Below the pieces are notes generated by a model. The model made no database searches and was not told where the DNA came from. It saw nothing but the letters and a program-made list of their open reading frames with translations. DNA of 64,000 bases from Acidovorax sp. T1 (lineage in GTDB: Bacteria; Pseudomonadota; Gammaproteobacteria; Burkholderiales; Burkholderiaceae_C), in NCBI RefSeq assembly GCF_002176815.1, contig NZ_CP021648.1:1744001-1808000 (forward strand), in the 5' to 3' direction. Shown piece by piece: positions 47,643-58,927 of the stretch. The position numbers and the translations under genes were made by a program. Position 1 is the stretch's first letter. Each line of letters starts with the position of its first letter.

Positions 47643-48284
47643 ATGTATCTGCCGCCCCAGTTTCATTCCCACGACCCGGCCCATGCCCGCGCGCTGATGC
47701 GCGCGCACCCGCTGGCCAGCCTCGTCTCTACCGACGACGAAGGTTTTCCCTTCGTCACCCACCTGCCGCTGCATGTGCACGAGCGGGGCGACACGCTGGT
47801 GCTGCTGGGCCATTGCGCCCGGCCCAACCCGCACTGGCGCTACCTGCAGGCGCGGAGCGAGGCGCTGGTGACCTTCATGGGACCGCAGGCCTATCTTTCG
47901 CCGTCGGTGTACCCGGATCTGGCCCGGGTGCCCACCTGGAACTATCTGGCCGTGCACTGCCGCGTGCAGGCCAGCCTGGTGGAGGAGCCCACCGCCAAGG
48001 ATGCACTGCTCAAGCAGTTGATTGGCGACCACGAGCCGCCCTATGCCGCGCAGTGGCGCGGGCTGGGTGAAGTGTTTGCCCACAAGATGCTGGCGGGCAT
48101 CGTGGCGTTTGAGCTGCAGGTGGTAGCGCTGCAGTGCAAGCTCAAGCTCAACCAGCATCGGCCCGAATCCCATGCCGCCATGTACGCGCAGTACCTGCAG
48201 GGTGATCCCGATGCCCAGGCGCTGGCGCAATGGATGGAGCGGCTGGGCATGGTGCCCGAGTCCGCAAGCAACCCGGAGGTCTGA
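47643..48284 (+). CDS. PaiB-family FMN-binding protein
   Basis: A 213-residue protein of the PaiB (FMN-binding split barrel) family: MYLPPQF, HPLASLVSTDDEGFPFVTHLPL, GHCARPNPHWR, TWNYLAVHC. Named after a Bacillus protein involved in negative regulation of protease and sporulation genes; in proteobacteria the role is unknown, and it may simply bind flavin. It is followed by a small membrane protein gene after one base, with GGAGG for that gene inside its own 3' end. Confidence 0.85.
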   Translation: MYLPPQFHSHDPAHARALMRAHPLASLVSTDDEGFPFVTHLPLHVHERGDTLVLLGHCARPNPHWRYLQARSEALVTFMGPQAYLSPSVYPDLARVPTWNYLAVHCRVQASLVEEPTAKDALLKQLIGDHEPPYAAQWRGLGEVFAHKMLAGIVAFELQVVALQCKLKLNQHRPESHAAMYAQYLQGDPDAQALAQWMERLGMVPESASNPEV

Positions 48285-48285
48285 G

Positions 48286-50704
<2,419 letters not shown>

Positions 50705-50711
50705 TCGCAAA

Positions 50712-51059
50712 TCAATGGTTAGCAGGCTGCGATGCCCCACCCAGCGCGCGTGGCAGCTGCCCCTGAAACAGCGGTGTCAGCTGGGCCAGCGTGGCATTGG
50801 CAAGGGCCTCACCCCGCAGCGGAACCAGCAGGGTGCGCAAATCAGTGCGCAGATACCACAGGGCTTCGATGTCGCTGGCGTAGCGCAGCCGCATGTTCAT
50901 GCGGGCGACTTCACTGCCACTGAGGCCCACCAGGCACTGGATCATCGCGTAACGGACTTCTTCGAGGCCCTGGTTGTGCACCCATGCAGTCGACGCCGGT
51001 GCATCGCGGCCCAGAAGGCCGTGCAGGCTGCTGCGAAGATTGGGTTTGGTCCAGCGCAT
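50712..51059 (-). CDS. Hypothetical protein
   Basis: A 115-residue soluble protein starting MRWTKPNLRSSLHGLLGRD. The central part (RYAMIQCLVGLSGSEVARMNMRLRYASDIEALWYLRTDL is its most regular stretch, mostly helical by composition) has codon usage like its neighbours. I do not recognise a family. The open frame extends further upstream but without coding character. It lies convergent to ldcA, only 7 bases from its stop, and is covered by a possible plus-strand transcript that ends at the tandem terminators downstream. Confidence 0.6.
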   Translation of the reverse strand: MRWTKPNLRSSLHGLLGRDAPASTAWVHNQGLEEVRYAMIQCLVGLSGSEVARMNMRLRYASDIEALWYLRTDLRTLLVPLRGEALANATLAQLTPLFQGQLPRALGGASQPANH

Positions 51060-51119
51060 GAAGATTTGGCAGGCTTGTTTGCGAGTGGCAGGAGGGGTCA
51101 AGTTACGCGGGAGCAAGGC

Positions 51120-51147
51120 GGAGCACAAGGGGTGTGCTCCTTTTTTT
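51120..51147 (+). terminator. Strong intrinsic terminator, plus strand
   Basis: Perfect 8-base stem GGAGCACA / TGTGCTCC, 5-base loop, seven T. The nearest plus-strand gene upstream is ldcA, more than 400 bases away. Confidence 0.85.
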
Positions 51148-51151
51148 GCAT

Positions 51152-51178
51152 AAAGACAACACACCGCCGTCTTTTTTT
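51152..51178 (+). terminator. Second terminator in tandem, plus strand
   Basis: Stem AAAGAC / GTCTTT followed by four further T, immediately downstream of the first terminator. Confidence 0.6.
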
Positions 51179-51324
51179 GTTGCGTGCCGATAGCGGGGTA
51201 ACGCACGATGGGCGTTGACCCCGTGTGCGCGAACGGCGCACACCGCGCAATGCCATTTAGGGCGTGCGCTGGCGCGCAGCATGCACTAGACTGGTTCGGG
51301 TAATGCAATGAAAGGCTTGTGTCC

Positions 51325-52254
51325 ATGAGTGTTTTATCAACGGTCGTGTTTGCGGATATTTCAGGCAGCGCGTCGTTGTATGAAACCCTGGGCAATGAGC
51401 GCGCCACCGATGCCGTCACCCAGGTCACCCATTGGATCGGTGGCACCATCGCGGCCCACCACGGTCGCATCGTCAAAAACCTCGGAGATGGCGTGCTGGG
51501 CATTTTTGGCGATGCGGCCAGTGCCGTCTCTGCCGCAGCGGCAATGCTGCGCGGACACCAGGAACGGGTGAGCCGATGGCCCCTGCCACTGCGCATGGGC
51601 ATCCGGGTGGGCGTGGCCAGCGGCGAGGTGGTGGATGTGGATGGCGACTGCTATGGCGACGCCGTCAACGTGGCCTCTCGATTGTGCGAGCGCGCCGGGC
51701 CCGCAGAAATCTGGGCCACGGAAACCGCCGTGCTGCTGTCAGGCGTCGCGCCCTCGGTGTGGTATCGCAAGCTGGGGATGATGGAGATCCGCGGCAAGGC
51801 CGGGATGCAGATGCTCTATCAGGTGGAGTGGCGCGAGAACGAAGAGCCCGACTCGCTGACCATGCAGGCCACGCTGGCCAGCAACTTCGCGCCAGTGGAC
51901 TCGATCCTGGGGCAGATCCAGTTTTCGTGGCACGGAATCGATTTGTCCTTCACCTCGACCGACGTTCCTGTTCATATCGGCCGCGCGACCGATGCCCGGT
52001 TGTGCATCAACGACCCGCGTGTTTCACGCCTGCATGCGCGCATCGATTGGCGCAACAGCGGCTTCGTGCTGACCGATATGAGCAGTTTTGGCACCTGGGT
52101 GCGCTTTGAGGGCAGCGATGTCCCGGTGCAATTGCGCCGCGACGCCTGCATCCTGCATGGCATCGGCGAGATGGCGCTGGGAGTTTCGTTCGCAGATTCG
52201 AGCGCGCCCGTCGTGAAATTCCAGGTGGCTGGAGGCAATGCGCACCTCGGTTGA
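51325..52254 (+). CDS. Class III nucleotide cyclase with FHA domain
   Basis: A 309-residue protein. The N-terminal half is a class III adenylate/guanylate cyclase homology domain with both metal Asp residues (D11 in VFADISGSA; D55 in NLGDGVLGIFG) and the dimer-arm motif GDAVNVASRLCERA. The C-terminal third is an FHA domain (VHIGRATDARLCIND, VSRLHARIDW, TDMSSFGTWVRFEG) binding phosphothreonine. It links a cyclic-nucleotide signal to Ser/Thr phosphorylation. The start at 51325 has AAAGG upstream. Confidence 0.88.
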   Translation: MSVLSTVVFADISGSASLYETLGNERATDAVTQVTHWIGGTIAAHHGRIVKNLGDGVLGIFGDAASAVSAAAAMLRGHQERVSRWPLPLRMGIRVGVASGEVVDVDGDCYGDAVNVASRLCERAGPAEIWATETAVLLSGVAPSVWYRKLGMMEIRGKAGMQMLYQVEWRENEEPDSLTMQATLASNFAPVDSILGQIQFSWHGIDLSFTSTDVPVHIGRATDARLCINDPRVSRLHARIDWRNSGFVLTDMSSFGTWVRFEGSDVPVQLRRDACILHGIGEMALGVSFADSSAPVVKFQVAGGNAHLG

Positions 52255-52499
52255 GTGTTCACCTGCCCTGTGCTGTATGTGCAGCGTACTTTTGCGGCGC
52301 TGGATGGGCAGATCCTGGTGGGCGGGTTGCGCGATGCCGCCGATGTCACGCACATCCGGGAGCAGGCGGGCTACCGCCGCTTGCAGCATGGGTCTGCACG
52401 CATGCGCCACGACTTGCGGTTGGTGCCCGCGCCATGGCGTCTTGCATGGGATTGCGCGCATGCTCCGCTTGACAAGTGCGGTGCTGCAGCTCTATTTAG

Positions 52500-52548
52500 A
52501 GGTAAAAAGGCCGCTAGCGCTTTATGGATAAGCGCTTGCAGCTATGAA
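52500..52548 (-). repeat. Dispersed repeat copy overlapping the end of the L,D-transpeptidase gene
   Basis: GCCGCTAGCGCTTTATGGAT followed by AAGCGCTTGCAGCTATGAAT. On the minus strand it encodes the last seven or so residues (..AASAYP) and the stop codon of the gene. Confidence 0.75.
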
Positions 52549-53211
52549 TATCGAAGCAAAAGATTCCGTGTCCGGCAGCACGTAGGCCACGCCGCTGGAG
52601 CGGCCCAACAAGGGGGCAATCCACTGGTTGTAGAAAGCCACGGGCGCGTTGATGCAGCCGTAGCTGATGCGTTTGTCTTGCGTGCTGCTGCTGGCCAGGC
52701 GCTGCAGGCGCCGCTCTGTCGCGCTGACGCTGCGCACGCGGTGCAGCGAAACCGCAGCGTCGTAGTCAATCCACACGATGTCTTCGCCGCGCAGGTTGCG
52801 ACCGGGCTCGGTCACAAAACGGCCGGCGGGGGTGGTGCGTTCTTCTGGCCGGACCTGGGCCAGCGGGCGCTGGCCGATGCCGGGCACCGAATGGTCGCCG
52901 CGTGCCGCACCCAGCAGCACGGGGGCGGTGCCCAGCCATTGGGCATGGGCCGAAAACACGTGGATGCGGGCGGCCAGCTTGTCCACCACCGCAAACGGCA
53001 GGCCCTGGTTGTCGCCCGTGCCTTCGATCCAGTGCACCAGCTGGCGGGCGTTCGGGCTGGTGCCGGCCGTAGGCCAGGCGCGCGTCAAAGCGCTTGCGTC
53101 CACCGTTTGGTTCGCCTGCGCCGCCGGCCATGCCGCACCGGCCAGCCACGCCCCTGCACCCCACAGCATGGTGCGGCGGCTCAGGGGCAGGGCGGTGCAA
53201 AAAGGGCGCAT
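52522..53211 (-). CDS. L,D-transpeptidase (YkuD domain)
   Basis: A 229-residue protein with a Tat/Sec-like N-terminus (SRRTMLWGAGAWLAGAAWPAAQA, cleavage near residue 33) and a YkuD catalytic domain with His157 (SLHRV) and nucleophile Cys186 (RISYGCINAP). It cross-links peptidoglycan (3-3) or anchors proteins, in the periplasm. The start at 53211 fits the signal peptide. The last residues come from a dispersed repeat, so the native C-terminus was altered. It is the last gene of the Crp-phosphotransferase-ACAD cluster, 46 bases after the dehydrogenase. Confidence 0.88.
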   Translation of the reverse strand: MRPFCTALPLSRRTMLWGAGAWLAGAAWPAAQANQTVDASALTRAWPTAGTSPNARQLVHWIEGTGDNQGLPFAVVDKLAARIHVFSAHAQWLGTAPVLLGAARGDHSVPGIGQRPLAQVRPEERTTPAGRFVTEPGRNLRGEDIVWIDYDAAVSLHRVRSVSATERRLQRLASSSTQDKRISYGCINAPVAFYNQWIAPLLGRSSGVAYVLPDTESFASIFIAASAYP

Positions 53212-53257
53212 GGTGCTGGCAATCCTAATCGCATGCCCCGTGACGGGCCGCTTGCGC

Positions 53258-54532
53258 TCAGCAGCCGCGCGTGACGGGTGGCTGCACCTCGTGCTTTGGC
53301 GCTGCGTACTTGCCCAGCTCCCACTTGGCAATCGCATTGCGGTGCACTTCGTCCGGGCCGTCGGCAAAGCGCAGCGTGCGTGCGCCGGCGTAGGCGTAGG
53401 CCAGCGGGAAGTCGTCGCACATGCCACCGCCGCCGTGCACCTGCATGGCCCAGTCGATCACCTGGCAGGCCATGCTGGGGGCAACCACCTTGATCATGGC
53501 GATTTCGGTGCGCGCTACCTTGTTGCCTGCCGTGTCCATCAGCCAGGCAGCCTTGAGGGTGAGCAGGCGGGCCATGTCGATCTTGCAGCGGGCCTCGGCA
53601 ATGCGTTCTTGCGTCACTGTTTGCTGGGACACGGTCTTGCCGAAGGCTGTGCGCGACGATGCGCGTTTGCACATCAGCTCCAGTGCGCGCTCGGCCAGTC
53701 CGATCAGGCGCATGCAGTGGTGGATGCGTCCAGGGCCCAGGCGGCCTTGGGCGATTTCGAAACCTCGGCCCTCGCCCAGCAGGATGTTGCTGACCGGCAC
53801 ACGCACGTTGTCGAAGGTCATCTCGACGTGGCCGTGTGGGGCATCGTCGTAGCCCAGTACGTTCAGCGGGCGAATGATCTTGATGCCGGGGGTGTCGGCG
53901 GGCACCAGCACCATGCTTTGCTGCGAGTGCTTGGGGGCGTCCGGGTCGGTCTTGCCCATGGTGACGAACACAGCGCAGCGGGGGTCGGCTGCGCCGGAAA
54001 TCCACCATTTGCGGCCGTTGATGACGTATTCATCACCCTGGCGCTCGATGCGCGTCTCGATGTTGGTCGCGTCGCTCGATGCCACATCGGGCTCGGTCAT
54101 GGCGAAGGCCGAGCGGATCTTGCCCTCCAGCAGGGGCTTGAGCCAGCGGGCCTTGTTGGTTTCATCGCCATAGCGGGCGATGGTTTCCATGTTGCCCGTG
54201 TCGGGTGCCGAGCAGTTGAATACCTCACTGGCCCATGGCACGCGGCCCATGATTTCGGCCAGGGGTGCGTACTCCTGGTTGGTCAGGCCAGCGCCTTCGT
54301 AGCCTGATGCTGCGGCGCTGTCCACCGGCAGAAAAAGATTCCAAAGGCCCGCGGCCTGGGCTTTGGGTTTGAGGTTTTCGATGGTGTTCAGGGCCGACCA
54401 GCGCTTGCCCGCTGCCGTGTTGGCGGCCAACTCATCCTTGTACGCGGACTCGTTCGGATAGATGTGGTCATCCATGAACTGGAGCAGCTTGGCCTGCAGT
54501 TCTTTGGTCTTGGGGGAGTAGTCAAAGTCCAT
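53258..54532 (-). CDS. Acyl-CoA dehydrogenase
   Basis: A 424-residue FAD-dependent acyl-CoA dehydrogenase of the ACAD10/11-like group. Markers: [68 protein letters not shown]. The start at 54532 ([13 protein letters not shown]) is the family start; upstream codons are not. It is preceded after 43 bases by a phosphotransferase gene, the usual partner: in ACAD10/11 enzymes a 4-hydroxy acid is phosphorylated then eliminated. So the pair probably degrades 4-hydroxyacyl-CoA or similar. Confidence 0.93.
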   Translation of the reverse strand: MDFDYSPKTKELQAKLLQFMDDHIYPNESAYKDELAANTAAGKRWSALNTIENLKPKAQAAGLWNLFLPVDSAAASGYEGAGLTNQEYAPLAEIMGRVPWASEVFNCSAPDTGNMETIARYGDETNKARWLKPLLEGKIRSAFAMTEPDVASSDATNIETRIERQGDEYVINGRKWWISGAADPRCAVFVTMGKTDPDAPKHSQQSMVLVPADTPGIKIIRPLNVLGYDDAPHGHVEMTFDNVRVPVSNILLGEGRGFEIAQGRLGPGRIHHCMRLIGLAERALELMCKRASSRTAFGKTVSQQTVTQERIAEARCKIDMARLLTLKAAWLMDTAGNKVARTEIAMIKVVAPSMACQVIDWAMQVHGGGGMCDDFPLAYAYAGARTLRFADGPDEVHRNAIAKWELGKYAAPKHEVQPPVTRGC

Positions 54533-54575
54533 GGGGGTCTCCGTGAAAAATTGGTGGGTGTCGTTTTGTGGGGGA

Positions 54576-55661
54576 TCAGCCCCGTTGGGCGAAGGACCAG
54601 GCCAGTTGCGCCATGGGCCGGGCGGTGTCGCCCGAGGCCTTGGCCTGTGCGCTGGAGGCGGTACCCGCCTCGACCCGCTTGGCAATGCCCTGCAAGATGG
54701 CCGCGATGCGGAACATGTTGTAGGCGAGGTAGAAGTTCCAGTCGGCCCGCAGCGCCTCGGGTGTGGCGATGCCGGTGCGCTCGCAGTAGCTGCGGATGTA
54801 GCTGTCTTCATCCGGGATGCCCAGCGCGGTCAGGTCTTGCCCCGCAATGCCGCGCCCCAGCGCCGCCGGGATGTGCCAGCTCATGCAGTGGTAGCTGAAG
54901 TCGGCCAGCGGGTGGCCCAGGGTGGACAGTTCCCAGTCGAGCACGGCCACCACGCGGGGCTCGGTCGGGTGGAACATGAGGTTGTCCAGCCGGTAGTCGC
55001 CGTGCACGATGGAGACTTTGCTTTCATCGCGCGCGCTGGCCGGCATGTGCGCGGGCAGCCATTCCATCAGCCGGTCCATCTCTTCAATGGGCTGGGTGAT
55101 GGAGGCGACGTATTGCTTGCTCCAGCGGCCAATCTGGCGGTCAAAGTAGTTGCCGGGCTTGCCGTAGCCTGCCAGTCCCCGGTCGGCAAACTGCACGGTG
55201 TGCAGCGCGGCAATCACGCGGTTCATCTCGTTGTAGATGGCGCCGCGCTCAGAAGGTGTCATGCCGGGCAGGGATTGGTCCCACAGCACGCGGCCCTGCA
55301 TGCACTCCATGACATAAAAGGCGCGGCCAATTACCGATTCGTCCTCGCACAGCACATGCATGCGCGGCACGGGCACGTTGGTGCCATACAGGCCGCTCAT
55401 CACGGCAAATTCACGCTCGATGGCATGGGCTGAGGGCAGCAGCTTGGCCACGGGGCCGGGCTTGGCGCGCATTACATAGCTGGTGCCGGGCGTGATGAGT
55501 TTGTAGGTCGGGTTGGACTGCCCCCCTTTGAACATCTCCACGGTCAAAGGACCGGAGAATCCTTTCATATTTTGGGTGAGCCACTGCGTCAGCGCGGGTG
55601 TGTCAAAAGCGTGCTGATCGGAAACAGGACGGGTGCCGACGAAATGATCAAAGTTGCTCAT
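54576..55661 (-). CDS. Aminoglycoside phosphotransferase-like kinase (ACAD10/11 type)
   Basis: A 361-residue kinase of the APH/choline-kinase fold. The catalytic motif [13 protein letters not shown] and metal motif [18 protein letters not shown] are intact; a P-loop-like GGQSNPTYK lies near the start. By analogy with ACAD10/ACAD11 it likely phosphorylates a 4-hydroxyacyl-CoA, with the adjacent dehydrogenase completing the reaction, rather than an antibiotic. It starts 23 bases after the Crp/Fnr gene. Confidence 0.9.
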   Translation of the reverse strand: MSNFDHFVGTRPVSDQHAFDTPALTQWLTQNMKGFSGPLTVEMFKGGQSNPTYKLITPGTSYVMRAKPGPVAKLLPSAHAIEREFAVMSGLYGTNVPVPRMHVLCEDESVIGRAFYVMECMQGRVLWDQSLPGMTPSERGAIYNEMNRVIAALHTVQFADRGLAGYGKPGNYFDRQIGRWSKQYVASITQPIEEMDRLMEWLPAHMPASARDESKVSIVHGDYRLDNLMFHPTEPRVVAVLDWELSTLGHPLADFSYHCMSWHIPAALGRGIAGQDLTALGIPDEDSYIRSYCERTGIATPEALRADWNFYLAYNMFRIAAILQGIAKRVEAGTASSAQAKASGDTARPMAQLAWSFAQRG

Positions 55662-55684
55662 GAAAGATGGGGAGGTTCATTCAG

Positions 55685-56404
55685 TCAGTTGTCGGATTCG
55701 GCAATGCGCATGAGCGCTTCGCGGTCGCGAACCACCAGGCCGCCTGGCTCGATGCGGATGGCGTCCTCGCGCTCCATGGATTTCAGTTCCTGGTTCACCC
55801 GCTGGCGCGATGCGCCCAGCAGCTGCGCCAGTTCTTCCTGCGCCAGCTGCAGGCCAATGCGCATCTCGCTGCCGTCCGACAGGCTGGGAATGCCGTAGCT
55901 GCGAACCAAGTGCACCAACTGCTTGGCCAGCCGTGCGCGCAGCGGCAGGGTGTTGAGGTCTTCCACCAGGCCGTACAGCTGGCGAATGCGCCGCGCATGC
56001 AGGCGCAGCATGGCTTCGTAAAACTCCGTGTGTGCTGCAAGAATCTTTTTGAAATCGGCCTTGGCCACGCACAGGATGGTGGTGTCCCCATGGGCATAGG
56101 CATCGTGCGTGCGTCGGTCGCCGTCGAAAATCGCCACGTCGCCGAACCAGATGCCTGGCTCCACATAGGTCAGCGTGATCTGCTTGCCCGAGATGGAGGT
56201 CGAGCTCACCCGCACTGCACCGCGCGCGCAGGCAATCCACTCCTCGGGCGGGTCGCCGCGGGCGGCTATGAGGCCGCCATCCTTGAAGCGTTTGACGTAT
56301 GCACATCGCAGGATGTCGTGTCGAAGGGATGGTGAGAGGGATGAAAACCAGCGACCTGAGTTGATCGCTTCACGTTCTTCGATAGTAAGAATCGGGTCGT
56401 CCAT
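55685..56404 (-). CDS. Crp/Fnr-family transcriptional regulator
   Basis: A 239-residue regulator: N-terminal cyclic-nucleotide-type beta-roll (about 20-130: GLIAARGDPPEEWIACARGAVRVSS, GIWFGDVAIFDGDRRTHDAYA), dimer helix, and C-terminal helix-turn-helix (LQLAQEELAQLLGASRQRVNQELKSM). It has no N-terminal Cys cluster, so it is not an oxygen-sensing FNR. Being first in the run to the phosphotransferase and dehydrogenase, it probably controls that cluster. Confidence 0.93.
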   Translation of the reverse strand: MDDPILTIEEREAINSGRWFSSLSPSLRHDILRCAYVKRFKDGGLIAARGDPPEEWIACARGAVRVSSTSISGKQITLTYVEPGIWFGDVAIFDGDRRTHDAYAHGDTTILCVAKADFKKILAAHTEFYEAMLRLHARRIRQLYGLVEDLNTLPLRARLAKQLVHLVRSYGIPSLSDGSEMRIGLQLAQEELAQLLGASRQRVNQELKSMEREDAIRIEPGGLVVRDREALMRIAESDN

Positions 56405-56503
56405 GGCCTGTCTTGTGTGTGACTAAAAACATGGCCATTGTCGCGGGAGGGACGGGGGCCAACGGTCAGGGTTGTCACCTGCGTGTCTGCCGTTCGTGCA
56501 GAA

Positions 56504-56538
56504 CAAAAAACCCCGAGGCCTTGCGGGCGCCGGGGTTA
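56504..56538 (-). terminator. Intrinsic terminator after the enoyl-CoA hydratase gene
   Basis: Minus-strand stem AACCCCG / CGGGGTT with a GC-rich loop and six T. It separates the hydratase operon from the Crp/Fnr gene. Confidence 0.85.
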
Positions 56539-56564
56539 ACAGGGATGGGCAACGGGCGAGGGCG

Positions 56565-57344
56565 CTATTCGTAAAGCGGCGTGCGTTTGTCCAGAAATGC
56601 CGCAATGCCGGCCCCCGCGTTGGCATGGTGCAGGTTTTTCACGAAATGGTCCCGCTCGCTTGCCAGGTGCGTGGAGAGCAGGTTGTGGGGCGCATCGCCC
56701 ACCAGCTCCTTGATGCTGACCAGCACGTTGGGCGCCCGTGCGTTGAGTTGCTCTGCCAGCGCCAGGGCCATCGCCAAGGCGTTGCCGGGTTCGGCCAGGC
56801 GGTTGACGACACCCAGGGCGTGCAGGCGCTCTGGCGCAATGCGGTCGCCGCACATGAGGATTTCGGTGGCCAGCTGGCGTGGCAATGCCTGCGCCAGGCT
56901 CCAGCTGGCGCCGCCATCGGGCGACAGGGCTACGTTGCTGTAAGCCATTACGAACACTGCATTGCGGGCCGCCACCACCAGGTCACAGGCCAGGGCCAGC
57001 GAAAACCCGGCCCCCGCCGCAGCGCCCTCAACCGCTGCAATGACCGGCTTGGGAAAGGTGCGAATGGTCTCGATCCAGCTGTGCAGGCCTTCGATGCTTT
57101 GCGCCTGCACTTGCGGGTCAGCCTGGCGGTTGGCTTGCAGGCGCTGCAGGTTGCCGCCCGCGCAGAACATGCCTGCCGCGCCGGTGATGACGACGCTGCG
57201 CACCTCGGCGCTGTTCTCGGCAACGTTGAGCGCTTCGATGCCCGCGGCGTACATGACGGGGTCCAGGGCGTTGCGCAGTTCCGGGTTGCTGAGGGTCAGA
57301 ACCAGGGTCTGGCCCTCGCGGGTGGCTTGAAGTTGTGCGGGCAT
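56565..57344 (-). CDS. Enoyl-CoA hydratase/isomerase
   Basis: A 259-residue crotonase-fold enzyme. The oxyanion-hole segments are TGAAGMFCAGGNL and IAAVEGAAAGAGFSLALACDLVVAA. It probably hydrates an enoyl-CoA in a catabolic pathway; PaaG/PaaF-type activity in phenylacetate breakdown is possible. It starts 59 bases after the dehydrogenase gene, forming a two-gene operon ended by a terminator. The start at 57344 (MPAQLQATREGQT) is preferred over a longer frame. Confidence 0.92.
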   Translation of the reverse strand: MPAQLQATREGQTLVLTLSNPELRNALDPVMYAAGIEALNVAENSAEVRSVVITGAAGMFCAGGNLQRLQANRQADPQVQAQSIEGLHSWIETIRTFPKPVIAAVEGAAAGAGFSLALACDLVVAARNAVFVMAYSNVALSPDGGASWSLAQALPRQLATEILMCGDRIAPERLHALGVVNRLAEPGNALAMALALAEQLNARAPNVLVSIKELVGDAPHNLLSTHLASERDHFVKNLHHANAGAGIAAFLDKRTPLYE

Positions 57345-57403
57345 GGGGTTTGGCTGGCGGTGGGGTTGGGCGGTGGAGCTAAGCCGTGGGGTGAAGTGCG
57401 TCC

Positions 57404-58927
57404 TCAACGCTCTTCAACATGTGCCAGGCTCAGGCCAATGGCCCCGCGCCGGCGCAACCAGGGGCTGGGGCGATACCGTGGGTCGCCATAGACCGTCTGC
57501 ATGTTGAACAGCACTTCCAGGATGTTGGTGGGCCCCCAGCGGTCGCCCATGGCCAGCGGCCCGAACGGGTAGCCCAGCCCCAGCGTGACTGCGGTTTCCA
57601 GGTCGCGCGGGCTGCAGATCTGCTGCTGGCAGATATCACTGGCAATGTTCACGATGGTGGCCACCACGCGCTGGGTGACAAAGCCGCCGCTGTCGCGGAT
57701 CACGCTCACCGCCTTGCCGTCGCGGGCGAAGAGGGCGTGGGCTGCATCGCGAATATCCACGCGCGTGGCCGGGTTGGTGGCCAGCACGCGCCGCCGCGTT
57801 GCAGCGTCGTCGATCAGCATGTCGATGCCGATGGTGCGGGCAGGATCGAGCCGTTCCACCACAGCCACGGTGGTGATGTCGAAACCCAGCGGTGCCACCA
57901 GCGAGATGGCCGTTTGCGAGGGCGACGCGCCGGTTTCTATGGTGGCGCCCAGGTCCTTGAGCAACTGGTACAGCTCGGCACGGCGCGCTGCGCGCGGCGA
58001 AACCCAGACCGGTGGGATGCTGGCCACCTCGGGAGTGGCCGGTTCGGCAGGCACCTGCGCCACGCCATCCTGGTAGCGATAAAAACCCTCGCCCACTTTC
58101 TTGCCCACCATGCCGCCCGCCAGCCGCTGCGCCGTGATGACGCTGGGGCGAAAGCGCGGCTCTTCGTAATACTGGTGGTAGATGGATTCCATCACGGGGT
58201 GGGACACGTCCAGGGCTGTCAGGTCCATGAGCTCGAACGGCCCCAGCTTGAAGCCCACCTGGTCGCGCAGGATGCGGTCGATGGTGGCGAAATCAGCCAC
58301 GCCCTCGCTGACGATGCGCAAGGCCTCGGTGCCAAAGCCGCGCCCGGCATGGTTGACGATGAATCCCGGGGTGTCTTGCGCCTGCACCGGGGTGTGCCCC
58401 ATCTGGCGTGCGTACTGGGCAAGTGCCTCGCACACTGTCGGGGCAGTCTTGAGTCCGGCGATCACCTCGACCACCTTCATCAGCGGCACAGGGTTGAAGA
58501 AATGAAAGCCTGCCAGCCGCTCGGGCTGCTGCAACGCGGCACCAATGGCGGTAACCGCCAGCGACGAGGTGTTGGTTGCCAGCACGGCTTGCGGCTTTAC
58601 CACGGCCTCCAGCTGCGTGAAGAGTGCCTGCTTGGCGTCCAGCTGCTCCACGATGGCTTCGATCACCAGGTCGCATGAAGCCAGGTCGGCGATGGCGGCA
58701 ACCGGCTGAAGTCGACTGCCCCAGTCTGCGGCCTGTTCACCGGAAATGCGTCCTTTTTCCAGCAGGCGCTGCCATTGGGTTTGGATGCTGTTGCGCGCCG
58801 ATTCTGCGGCATTCGGCTGCATATCCAGCAAAAGAATCTGGCTGCCAGCCTGGGCAGCGATCTGCGCGATGCCGCGACCCATGGCGCCTGCGCCTACGAT
58901 GCCAACGATGGGGAACTGATTTTTCAT
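57404..58927 (-). CDS. 3-hydroxyacyl-CoA dehydrogenase (PaaH/PaaC-like)
   Basis: A 507-residue enzyme with an N-terminal NAD domain (VGIVGAGAMGRGIAQIAAQAG), the HCDH signature (GFHFFNPVPLMKVVEVI) and two C-terminal helical domains (HTPVQAQDTPGFIVNHAGRGF; SVIRDSGGFVTQRVVATIVNIAS). The duplicated C-terminal part and length are typical of PaaC/PaaH 3-hydroxyadipyl-CoA dehydrogenases. With the hydratase gene it suggests phenylacetate-type or dicarboxylic acyl-CoA breakdown. It is divergent from the FimV-like gene. Confidence 0.93.
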   Translation of the reverse strand: MKNQFPIVGIVGAGAMGRGIAQIAAQAGSQILLLDMQPNAAESARNSIQTQWQRLLEKGRISGEQAADWGSRLQPVAAIADLASCDLVIEAIVEQLDAKQALFTQLEAVVKPQAVLATNTSSLAVTAIGAALQQPERLAGFHFFNPVPLMKVVEVIAGLKTAPTVCEALAQYARQMGHTPVQAQDTPGFIVNHAGRGFGTEALRIVSEGVADFATIDRILRDQVGFKLGPFELMDLTALDVSHPVMESIYHQYYEEPRFRPSVITAQRLAGGMVGKKVGEGFYRYQDGVAQVPAEPATPEVASIPPVWVSPRAARRAELYQLLKDLGATIETGASPSQTAISLVAPLGFDITTVAVVERLDPARTIGIDMLIDDAATRRRVLATNPATRVDIRDAAHALFARDGKAVSVIRDSGGFVTQRVVATIVNIASDICQQQICSPRDLETAVTLGLGYPFGPLAMGDRWGPTNILEVLFNMQTVYGDPRYRPSPWLRRRGAIGLSLAHVEER

